From: Stutzerimonas stutzeri
GTDB lineage: Bacteria; Pseudomonadota; Gammaproteobacteria; Pseudomonadales; Pseudomonadaceae
Length of the DNA stretch: 64,000 nucleotides
Reading direction: 5' to 3'
Assembly (NCBI RefSeq): GCF_000952685.1
Contig: NZ_JYHV01000037.1
Location: forward strand, 1-64,000
Position numbers and translations under genes: made by a program. The notes under the pieces are model-generated. The model saw only the letters and a program-made list of their open reading frames with translations, was not told the DNA's origin and made no database searches. Of the stretch, positions 33,766-41,340 are shown piece after piece (position 1 is the first letter of the stretch; every line of letters begins with the position of its first letter).

Positions 33766-34986
33766 ATGCCTCTTGAACCTCGCGTTGCCATCATCGGCGG
33801 CGGTCCCGCCGGACTGATGGCCGCCGAAGTGTTGAGTCAGGCCGGCGTCGCGGTCGACCTGTACGACGCCATGCCCTCGGTCGGCCGCAAGTTTCTGCTA
33901 GCCGGCGTCGGCGGGATGAACATTACCCATTCCGAAGCCTTAGAGCCTTTCGTCGCTCGCTACCGCGAACGCGCGCCGGAGCTGCGCGTCCTGCTTGAGG
34001 CCTTTCCCCCCGATGCGCTGCGCGAATGGATTCACGGGCTGGGGATCGACACCTTCATCGGCAGTTCGGGGCGCGTATTTCCATCGGACATGAAGGCCGC
34101 CCCGCTGCTGCGCGCCTGGCTGCGGCGTCTACGCGACGCCGGCGTGCGAATCCATACACGTCACCGCTGGCTGGGCTGGCACGCCGACGGCAGCCTCCGG
34201 CTGCACGGCCCGGAGGGTGACCTGAGCGTCAGCGCCGATGCGGTCTTGCTGGCTCTGGGCGGTGGCAGTTGGGCGCGACTGGGCTCCGATGGTGCCTGGG
34301 TGCCGCTGCTGCACGATCGTGGTATCGACGTCGCGCCCCTGCGTCCGGCCAACTGCGGTTTCGAGGTGGCCGGCTGGAGCCAGCACCTGCAGGAAAAATT
34401 CGCCGGCGCGCCGCTGAAGACGGTCAGCCTCGGCCTGCCCGATGGCGTGCGGCGCAAGGGCGAGTTCGTTCTCACCGCCACGGGTATCGAAGGCAGCCTG
34501 GTCTATGCGCTGTCTGCCGAGATCCGTCAGGCCATCGAGCGGAATGGCCAAGCCACCGTATTGCTGGACCTGCTGCCCGATCATCAGCTGGAAAGAATTG
34601 CTCAGGCGCTGGCCAAGCCCCGAGGCTCGCAATCCATGGCCAAGCATCTCAAACGTCAGCTGGGCCTCGATGGCGTCAAGGCCGGCCTGCTGCGTGAGCT
34701 GACCCGCGCCGAGACCTTTCAGGACACCCGTGCGCTCGCCGCGGCGATAAAATCGTTACCGATCACGCTGCTGCGGCCGCGACCATTGGACGAAGCCATC
34801 AGCAGCGCCGGTGGCGTTCCGTTCGAAGTGCTGGACGATGGCCTGATGCTGCGCCAGTTGCCCGGCGTGTTCTGCGCCGGCGAAATGGTCGACTGGGAGG
34901 CTCCGACCGGGGGTTATCTGCTGACAGCCTGCTTTGCCAGCGGCCGTGCGGCGGCAGCAGGCATGCTTCGCTGGCTACAGGGCTGA
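33766..34986 (+). CDS. NAD(P)/FAD-dependent oxidoreductase (HI0933-like flavoprotein)
   Basis: 406 aa. The Rossmann motif is VAIIGGGPAGLMAAE near the start, followed by GRKFLLAGVGGMNITHSE, which marks the HI0933/TIGR03862 family, and PGVFCAGEMVDWEAPTGGYLL near the end binds FAD. The natural function is unknown. Met at 33766 and 33736 are both possible starts; neither has a strong ribosome site. Confidence 0.83.
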   Translation: MPLEPRVAIIGGGPAGLMAAEVLSQAGVAVDLYDAMPSVGRKFLLAGVGGMNITHSEALEPFVARYRERAPELRVLLEAFPPDALREWIHGLGIDTFIGSSGRVFPSDMKAAPLLRAWLRRLRDAGVRIHTRHRWLGWHADGSLRLHGPEGDLSVSADAVLLALGGGSWARLGSDGAWVPLLHDRGIDVAPLRPANCGFEVAGWSQHLQEKFAGAPLKTVSLGLPDGVRRKGEFVLTATGIEGSLVYALSAEIRQAIERNGQATVLLDLLPDHQLERIAQALAKPRGSQSMAKHLKRQLGLDGVKAGLLRELTRAETFQDTRALAAAIKSLPITLLRPRPLDEAISSAGGVPFEVLDDGLMLRQLPGVFCAGEMVDWEAPTGGYLLTACFASGRAAAAGMLRWLQG

Positions 34987-35039
34987 CATCCGCCTGATAC
35001 AGAACCGCAAGCCGCAACGTTCAGCGATCGAGCCGATAT

Positions 35040-35348
35040 TCATAGATGCCTGAACAGCGCCACGCTGATCACCCCGGCCGCGATCGCAGGCAACGGTTTC
35101 TTGACCAACAGCATCGTCACCGCTGTGACCAGAAAAGCCAGCCGCGCGCCGTTGTCCCCATTGACGGCCATGGGTGTCAGCAACGCCACCAGCACCGAGC
35201 CAGACATGGCGCTGATGAATTGTTCGGTTCTGTGGCTGATGGGCACGAACGACATGACAAACACACCGCCCCAGCGAGTCACCAAGGTCACCACGGCCAT
35301 GATCAGGATGATGATCAACGCGCCGGACTCCGCCGTCTCTATCATCAT
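35040..35348 (-). CDS. azlD: AzlD-family branched-chain amino acid transport protein
   Basis: 102 aa with about four membrane segments. AzlD is the small partner of AzlC in exporters of branched-chain amino acids (and azaleucine resistance in Bacillus). The ATGA overlap with azlC at 35345-35348 favours this start; an ATG at 35363 would extend it by five residues. Confidence 0.85.
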   Translation of the reverse strand: MMIETAESGALIIILIMAVVTLVTRWGGVFVMSFVPISHRTEQFISAMSGSVLVALLTPMAVNGDNGARLAFLVTAVTMLLVKKPLPAIAAGVISVALFRHL

Positions 35349-36052
35349 TTCTTTTCCATCCACAGCGCGCCCAATATCCCGCCAGCCAGCGCGCCAGCAA
35401 CCACGTGGCTATTGGCGGGCAGGTACCAGTACGCCAACATCGATGCGCATCCAGCCACTATCCAGATAACGGTCATGCGCAGGTTTTTCTTCCCGCCGAC
35501 GACCATCGCCAGAAGAAAACACCCCATGACCATGTCCAGCCCCCAACTGACCGGATCGTGGATGGCGCTGCCGAAATACAGTCCCAGCCAGGTACCCAGT
35601 ACCCAGAACGTCCAGAGCGCAAGACCGCCGCCGAACAGAATACCCAAGCCCGGCTTCCCTCGACTGAAGGCTTGCATGGACATGGCCCAGTTGGCATCCG
35701 AAACCACGAACATCACGGCGTAACGCTTCAGTGGCGGCAGATGGCGCAGCCAGGGGTACAGGGTCGCTCCCATCAACAGATGCCGAGCGTTGACGGCGAA
35801 GACGGTCACCATCAGCGGGACGATCGGAACATGGGTTCCCCAGAGTTCCAGCGACGCGAACTGCGAAGCGCCGGCAAACACCAGGCTGCTCATGATGATG
35901 ATGGAATAATCATCGAGCCCCGCCTGCGTTGCAGCCAGACCGAAGGCCAACCCGAATACGATGACAAACAGTGAAATTGGCGTCAGCTGCTTGAACCCGG
36001 CCCACACGTCATGACGACTGAGCTCTTGAAGTTCTGCATCGGTATTTGTCAA
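35345..36052 (-). CDS. azlC: AzlC-family permease
   Basis: 235 aa with about six membrane helices; the family motif is LVFAGASQFASLELWG followed by VNARHLLMGA. Together with AzlD it should export branched-chain or similar amino acids. Nothing nearby suggests regulation. Confidence 0.9.
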   Translation of the reverse strand: MTNTDAELQELSRHDVWAGFKQLTPISLFVIVFGLAFGLAATQAGLDDYSIIIMSSLVFAGASQFASLELWGTHVPIVPLMVTVFAVNARHLLMGATLYPWLRHLPPLKRYAVMFVVSDANWAMSMQAFSRGKPGLGILFGGGLALWTFWVLGTWLGLYFGSAIHDPVSWGLDMVMGCFLLAMVVGGKKNLRMTVIWIVAGCASMLAYWYLPANSHVVAGALAGGILGALWMEKK

Positions 36053-36198
36053 AACGCACCTCTCTTGTCCGTTTCATTGCGGCATTGCAGGCGGCTCGAT
36101 GACTGGAGCTTCCCGCTAGCGCGTCATCGAGCGAATGACCGAATCGCAGACGCCGCGGCAGCAAAGCCCGCGCATGCCGCCAGTGAATCGCACGAAGG

Positions 36199-37524
36199 CT
36201 AGCGCTTCTTTGCCGGCTTCGCCCCGCCCAGGGTCGGCACCTTGCGGATCGGCTTGACGTTGGGCTTCTCGCTTTCGTCGAACCAGTTGCCCAGATGAAT
36301 GCGGCCTTTGCCGGTGGCGGTCTTGGGCTTCTTCGGTTTCTTCGGCTTCTTGATGATCTGGCCACCGGGTTGGGTGGTCGGCACGCGGTGATCGGGAACG
36401 AAGCCCGGCTCGTCATGGCGCGGCAGTACCTGGCCGATCAGCGTCTCGATGGCTGCCAGTTGGTCGACTTCATCCGCAGCCACCAGCGAGACCGCCTCGC
36501 CGGTGGCACCAGCGCGTCCGGTACGGCCGATACGGTGCACATAGTCTTCGGCGATGATCGGCAGGTCGTAGTTCACCACCTGCGGCAGGTCATGGATATC
36601 CAGTCCACGCGCGGCCACGTCGGTGGCTACCAGCACCTGCACCTCGCCCGCCTTGAAGCGCTCCAGTGCGCGCAGTCGCGAGGCCTGTGGCTTGTCGCCG
36701 TGAATCGCGTCGCTGGATATGCCGGCGGCCTGAAGTTCGTCGACCAGCTGATCGACGCCTTTGCGCGTCTTGACGAAGACCAGCGCCTGGCCCCATCGCC
36801 GGTCCGCCAGCAGATGCAGGAACAGCTCGGACTTGCGTTTCTTGTCCACCGGCACCAGCCATTGCTTGACTGTCTTGGCGGCGGCGTTGCGTGGGTTGAC
36901 CTCGATCGACAGGGGGTCGCGCAGCAGCTTCTGCGCCATCTGCCGAATCGCGTCGGAGAAGGTCGCGGAGAACATCAAGGTCTGGCGCTTCTTCGGCAGC
37001 GCGCTGAACAGCGCGTCCAATTCCTCCGAGAAGCCGAGGTCGAGCATACGGTCGGCCTCGTCCAGCACCAGGGTCTGCACCTGGCCGAACTTAACCGCGT
37101 TCTGGCGATAAAGGTCGAGCAACCGGCCCGGCGTCGCCACCAGCACGTCGATGCCTTTGCGCAGAGCCATCATCTGCGGGTTGAGGCTGACCCCGCCGTA
37201 AACCGCATAGCTGCGCAGCGGCAAGTTCTGGCCGTAGGCGCGGAAGCTCTCATGCACCTGCTCAGCCAGCTCACGGGTGGGCACCAGAACCAAGGCGCGA
37301 ATCGAGTTGCTCGCCACTTGCGGTCCTTCATGCAGCAACCGTTGCAGCAGCGGCAGGGCGAAACCGGCGGTCTTGCCGGTGCCGGTCTGCGCCGCGGCCA
37401 TCAGGTCACGGCCTTTGAGCACGGCCGGAATGGCCTTGGCCTGAATCGGCGTCGGCTGGGTGTAGTCGAGGGATTCGAGAGTGCGCAGCAGCGGATCGAT
37501 CAGGCCCAGGGAGGCGAAGGTCAT
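36199..37524 (-). CDS. rhlE: DEAD-box RNA helicase RhlE
   Basis: 441 aa. Motifs are Walker A AQTGTGKT (45-52), DEAD (155-158, LVLDEADRMLD), SAT (186-188) and the helicase C motifs ATDVAARGLDIHDLPQVVNYD and HRIGRTGRAG. A lysine/proline-rich tail (IIKKPKKPKKPKTATGKG) probably binds RNA. It remodels RNA in ribosome assembly and decay. The upstream region has a heptamer tandem repeat (37572-37605). Confidence 0.95.
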   Translation of the reverse strand: MTFASLGLIDPLLRTLESLDYTQPTPIQAKAIPAVLKGRDLMAAAQTGTGKTAGFALPLLQRLLHEGPQVASNSIRALVLVPTRELAEQVHESFRAYGQNLPLRSYAVYGGVSLNPQMMALRKGIDVLVATPGRLLDLYRQNAVKFGQVQTLVLDEADRMLDLGFSEELDALFSALPKKRQTLMFSATFSDAIRQMAQKLLRDPLSIEVNPRNAAAKTVKQWLVPVDKKRKSELFLHLLADRRWGQALVFVKTRKGVDQLVDELQAAGISSDAIHGDKPQASRLRALERFKAGEVQVLVATDVAARGLDIHDLPQVVNYDLPIIAEDYVHRIGRTGRAGATGEAVSLVAADEVDQLAAIETLIGQVLPRHDEPGFVPDHRVPTTQPGGQIIKKPKKPKKPKTATGKGRIHLGNWFDESEKPNVKPIRKVPTLGGAKPAKKR

Positions 37525-37571
37525 GGCGAAAACCGGGAGTACGGAAACGAGGTGCGCAGTTTACTCGGAAT

Positions 37572-37605
37572 GGAAGCTGGAAGCTGGAAGCTGGAAGCTG
37601 GAAGC
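37572..37605. repeat. 7-bp tandem repeat upstream of rhlE
   Basis: GGAAGCT repeated four times plus a fifth partial copy without a break. The number of copies may vary between strains. It lies 48 bp upstream of rhlE's start, in its 5' region. Confidence 0.9.
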
Positions 37606-37609
37606 CAAG

Positions 37610-37641
37610 CGTAGGGTGGATGTCGCTTCCTACATCCACCG
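37610..37641. repeat. CCACCCTACG-family hairpin, single copy
   Basis: CGTAGGGTGGATGT then ACATCCACCG, with an 8-nt loop. The stem GGTGGATGT/ACATCCACC is perfect. Same family as the paired copies near the urea genes, but alone. Confidence 0.85.
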
Positions 37642-37758
37642 CAACACTGCTCGCCGGGTCGGCAAAGCGTGACTGACCGAGAGCCGCTTCGGGTAAGACC
37701 GGCGAATGTAGCACCGGAGACAGTGTCGCTTTCGGTTCCATACCGCTAACCGCCACCT

Positions 37759-38286
37759 CTAACGTAACAGCAGCTTGCCTTCGATAGGCACGTAACGGCT
37801 GGCGGCACGAATCAGCGAGTTGGCCGTCAGACCGGGCGCACCATAGACCGTTGCCTCGGCGCCACCGGCGCGCACGCGATCGAGCAGCAGGTCGAAGTCA
37901 CCATCGCCGGAGGCCAGCACCACCTCGTCGACATGCCCGGCGGTGTCCAGCACATCGATAGTGATTCCGACGTCCCAGTCGCCCTTGGCGGAGCCATCGC
38001 TGCGCTGGATATAGGGTTTGAGCCTCACTGTGAAACCCAGGTTGCGCAGGATTTGCTGGAACTGCTGTTGCTTGGAATCGCCTCGATCGATGGCATAGGC
38101 GTAGGCCTCGACGATCTCGCCACGGGCGCTGACCTCCGCCCACAGCGCAGCGTAGTTGAAGTGGCAGCCGTGAGCCTGGCGCACCGTGTAGTAGAGGTTC
38201 TGTACATCGGCAAACAGGGCGATCTTCTTCACGCGGCGACCCGAACGGTGGAAGGGTTGATCAGTATGGACGGCAATGTCGCGCAT
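37759..38286 (-). CDS. NYN/LabA-like PIN-domain protein
   Basis: 175 aa. The NYN signature is seen in KIALFADVQNLYYT (acidic residue), KGDWDVGITIDVLDTAG and VVLASGDGDFDLLLDRV, the acidic triad of a PIN-type nuclease. Homologues act in RNA processing; the target is unknown. AAGGAGG lies 11 bases before ATG 38286; a GTG at 38232 is the alternative. Confidence 0.82.
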   Translation of the reverse strand: MRDIAVHTDQPFHRSGRRVKKIALFADVQNLYYTVRQAHGCHFNYAALWAEVSARGEIVEAYAYAIDRGDSKQQQFQQILRNLGFTVRLKPYIQRSDGSAKGDWDVGITIDVLDTAGHVDEVVLASGDGDFDLLLDRVRAGGAEATVYGAPGLTANSLIRAASRYVPIEGKLLLR

Positions 38287-38348
38287 GTCGCCGCCCGCCT
38301 CCTTGGGCTAAAGTGCGCGCCTGTTTCTCCGAGAGTATCCCGACCGCG

Positions 38349-39029
38349 ATGAATGTCCTGTCCATCCTCCGTGATGCCTGGTTCTTCTACTCCCGTAACC
38401 TGGCGTCCATCGCGCGGCTCTGCCTGCCGCTGATCGTGCTGGAAAGTTGCACCCGCCTGACAGTCGAACATCTGCTCGGCAAGAATGTCCTTCCAGCGCA
38501 GGAATTGCTGGTCGGCATGGTTTTCTACCCGCTTTATATCGGCGCGCTGATCCTGTTTCTCGATGCCCGCAGCCGGGGTCATCACCCGCCGCTACGCGAG
38601 GTGGTAGCGCGAGCGCTGCCGTTATGGCCGCCGATGGCGGTGCTGGCCGGGCTGGGCACCCTGCTGATCATGCTCGGCGCGTCGCTATTCGTCCTGCCCG
38701 GGATCTGGGTGATGGTCAAGATCGCCTTTGCCGAATACTTGCTGGTGCTGCGTGGCCTGAGCCCGCTCGCGGCACTGAAGGAGAGCTTCCGGCAGACCCG
38801 CGATCACTTTTTCCTGGTGCTCGGCTGCATCCTCGCCGTGCTGCTGCCGCTGTGGCTGCTGGAAGCCTGGCTCGCCGCACAGTTTTGGGCCAGCGAGACG
38901 TCACCCAGCCTGCTGGCCGTGCTGGTCGACAGCGCCGTCGGGCTGGTGCAACTGCTGGCGACCGTGGTGCTGTTCCGCTGCTTCATGCTCTGCAGCGAGC
39001 CGGCCATCGGCCTTGATGAAAGAAATTGA
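38349..39029 (+). CDS. YciC-like inner-membrane protein
   Basis: 226 aa with about six hydrophobic helices (SIARLCLPLIVLES, VGMVFYPLYIGALILF, LAGLGTLLIMLGASLFVLPGIWVMVKI, LGCILAVLLPLWLL). It resembles UPF0259/YciC proteins. No function is known. Divergent from the NYN gene. Confidence 0.75.
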   Translation: MNVLSILRDAWFFYSRNLASIARLCLPLIVLESCTRLTVEHLLGKNVLPAQELLVGMVFYPLYIGALILFLDARSRGHHPPLREVVARALPLWPPMAVLAGLGTLLIMLGASLFVLPGIWVMVKIAFAEYLLVLRGLSPLAALKESFRQTRDHFFLVLGCILAVLLPLWLLEAWLAAQFWASETSPSLLAVLVDSAVGLVQLLATVVLFRCFMLCSEPAIGLDERN

Positions 39030-39098
39030 CCATCAGGGCGGCGCATGGCGATCCGCCGGGCTAGGCTTGGTGGCTCCATCCATACCGAGCGCTTCGCC

Positions 39099-39506
39099 AT
39101 GGCCGACCAAAACCCCAGCATCCTGTCCCACGTCTCCCTCGGCAGCAATCGATTCGAGCAAGCTGCAAACTTCTATGACCAGGTCCTCGCGACCCTGGGC
39201 TGCAAGCGCATCATGGCCCATCCAGGCGCGATCGCCTGGGGCCGCGAATATCCGGAGTTCTGGCTGCAAACGCCGATAAACGGCCAAGCGGCCACCGTTG
39301 GCAACGGCACGCATATCGGCTTCTTCGCCGCAAGCAAGGCGTCGGTCGATGCCTTTCATCGCGCCGCCCTGGACGCCGGTGCAACGGACGAAGGCGCACC
39401 GGGGCCACGGGAAGAGTATGGCGAGCCCTACTACGGCTGCTTCGTGCGCGACCTCGACGGCCACAAGGTCGAGGCCGCCTTCTGGGACACGGCGTTGATG
39501 CAGTGA
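39099..39506 (+). CDS. VOC-family (glyoxalase/bleomycin resistance-like) protein
   Basis: 135 aa with the two-repeat VOC fold: SHVSLGSNRFEQAANFYDQVL and GTHIGFFAASKASVDAFHRAAL, ending in YYGCFVRDLDGHKVEAAFW. Metal-binding acids/His are plausible (Glu in VEA). Substrate unknown. The start at MADQNPS is preferred over an ATG at 39045. Confidence 0.82.
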   Translation: MADQNPSILSHVSLGSNRFEQAANFYDQVLATLGCKRIMAHPGAIAWGREYPEFWLQTPINGQAATVGNGTHIGFFAASKASVDAFHRAALDAGATDEGAPGPREEYGEPYYGCFVRDLDGHKVEAAFWDTALMQ

Positions 39507-39529
39507 CTGCACGGCAACACCTTGGTCGC

Positions 39530-40372
39530 CTAGCCGGTGCCGGTTGACGCCCGGGCACCGGCCAGCCGCGGCAGCAGCAAGTGCTCGAACAACCGCGGGA
39601 AGCAGCGCGCCACCAGCCGCGCGCGCCAGTCCAGATTGGACAACACCAGCAGCCGGCGCCGTCTCAGCGCTCCTTGATAGATCGACTCGGCGACATCCTG
39701 CGGCGATGCCACGCGCCCCACGGTCAGTACCGGCTGCGGTGCGGTGGATCCGTCGCCGACCAGCACGTTCTTGCGCAGATCGGTCGCGGTGTAACCGGGG
39801 CACACCAGCATCACGTTGACGCCGGTCTCGCTCAACTCACTGCGCAGGGTTTCGAACAGCCCATGCAGTGCGTGCTTGCTGGCGTTGTAGGCGCCTCGAT
39901 CGGGTACCGGCGCGTACTGCGAAAGCGAGCTGAGCACGATGATCTGACCATCGCGCGCGATCAGGCTCGGCAGCGCGGCCTGGGTGCAATGCAGCGCACC
40001 ATAGAAATTGACCGCCATGATCCGCTCGAACACCGCCAGGCTGGTTTCGGCGACGCGGCTGCGGTGAGTAATACCCGCATTGTTGACCAGCACGTCGATG
40101 CCGCCAAAGCGTTCCACCACCAGCGTAACGGCCTGCTGCACCGCCTTCGCATCCGAAACATCACAGCGCAGGCCAAGGGCATCGGCGTTGTGGTGATCGA
40201 CCAGATGCTGAACCAGACCATCGATCGCATTCTGATCGAGATCGAAGATCACCACCCGCGCACCGGCCTGTGCCATCCGTTCGGTCAGAGCGCGACCTAT
40301 CCCCGCGCAGCCCCCGGTGATCAGCACCACCTTGCGATCGAATACCTTGCTGGCGAAAACCTTGCGATACAT
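39530..40372 (-). CDS. SDR-family oxidoreductase
   Basis: 280 aa. NAD(P) loop VVLITGGCAGIGRAL, NNAG (DVLVNNAGI) and the active-site triad in IIVLSSLSQYAPVPDRGAYN followed by ASKHAL (Tyr-x-x-x-Lys). The start is MYRKVF with GGTGGAG upstream. It differs from the SDR at 8890 and has no membrane tail. Substrate unknown. Confidence 0.88.
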   Translation of the reverse strand: MYRKVFASKVFDRKVVLITGGCAGIGRALTERMAQAGARVVIFDLDQNAIDGLVQHLVDHHNADALGLRCDVSDAKAVQQAVTLVVERFGGIDVLVNNAGITHRSRVAETSLAVFERIMAVNFYGALHCTQAALPSLIARDGQIIVLSSLSQYAPVPDRGAYNASKHALHGLFETLRSELSETGVNVMLVCPGYTATDLRKNVLVGDGSTAPQPVLTVGRVASPQDVAESIYQGALRRRRLLVLSNLDWRARLVARCFPRLFEHLLLPRLAGARASTGTG

Positions 40373-40575
40373 GAACCACTCCACCTGAGCCTGATCGAGC
40401 ACCAGAACCTGTCGGCCATGGCGCCATTCATGCTTTGAGCATAGTCGGCCCGTCGCCGAACCGCGGCTGCGCGAATGAGCGACACCGGGCGACTCGCGCC
40501 GCCGTGCCATTCTGGACAGTGAAGCCACTGGCCGCCATGCTTGGACGGTGCAACCACAAGGGGCAGTGAATTACC

Positions 40576-41319
40576 TTGAAGCCTTTACTTTGGATGTCTT
40601 TTGCGGCAGCTCTGACAGGTCCTTGCTTCGCCGAGTCCGGGCCTGAATCGTCACGAACCCTGACCGTTGGTTACTACGACTTTCCGCCGGCCATCTACAC
40701 CGATGCGCAGGGTCGGCCGCAGGGGCCAGTGGTGAGCCTGGCGCGCAAGGTGCTCGAGCACGCCGGCTATCAGCCTAGATTTCGCGGGCTGCCCAGCGCA
40801 CGCCTGTATGCGGCCCTGAAGGACGGCACCATCGATATCTGGCCCGGCGCGCCAGGCAAACCGGAGCTGCTGGCCGATACGCTAGAAGGGCGTGAAACCC
40901 TCGCGCAGATCAGTCTCAATCTCTACTATCGGGCCGACACACCACCACCCCAGATCCCGGAAGGTCTCGCTGGGCGCGGTGTCATCGTGATCGGTGGCTA
41001 TAACTACTGGCCCGCGGTGAATAAGATGCTGCACGACCCGCAGCTGAACATTCGCCTACACCGCGCCAGCAACCACGCCTCGGCGCTGGAGATGCTGCAG
41101 CACCGGCGCGCCGACTATCTGCTCGATTATCAAATTCCAGTGCATCAAGCGCTGCAACGCCTCGGCATGCCGGCGCTGCCCTACGAGACCATCCACGAGA
41201 TGCCGATTCGCTTCATCGTTTCGCGCCATGTCGATGACAGCCGAAACATCGTCGATGCACTGGATCGCTCCTATGCCGAGCTGGCGGCAGCCGGTGAAGA
41301 CATGAGGCTGCCTGAATAA
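40576..41319 (+). CDS. periplasmic solute-binding protein (transporter type 3-like)
   Basis: 247 aa from a TTG start whose signal peptide reads KPLLWMSFAAALTGPCFA. The mature part resembles SBP_bac_3 proteins (TLTVGYYDFPPAIYTDAQGR and later DGTIDIWPGAP, VIVIGGYNYWPAV). No ABC permease is adjacent, so it may be an orphan or act with a sensor kinase. ATG at 40594 is an alternative. Confidence 0.75.
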   Translation: MKPLLWMSFAAALTGPCFAESGPESSRTLTVGYYDFPPAIYTDAQGRPQGPVVSLARKVLEHAGYQPRFRGLPSARLYAALKDGTIDIWPGAPGKPELLADTLEGRETLAQISLNLYYRADTPPPQIPEGLAGRGVIVIGGYNYWPAVNKMLHDPQLNIRLHRASNHASALEMLQHRRADYLLDYQIPVHQALQRLGMPALPYETIHEMPIRFIVSRHVDDSRNIVDALDRSYAELAAAGEDMRLPE

Positions 41320-41340
41320 GGCGCGGCGCGCGAAACCGCC

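Noticed and set aside
37572-37605. Heptamer array as a CRISPR or direct-repeat origin
   Set aside because: Units are 7 bp with no spacers; no cas genes or DnaA/iteron features nearby.
36295-37614. 439-codon plus-strand frame opposite rhlE
   Set aside because: Complete shadow of the helicase; composition (Gln/His/Arg-rich) is that of antisense high-GC DNA.
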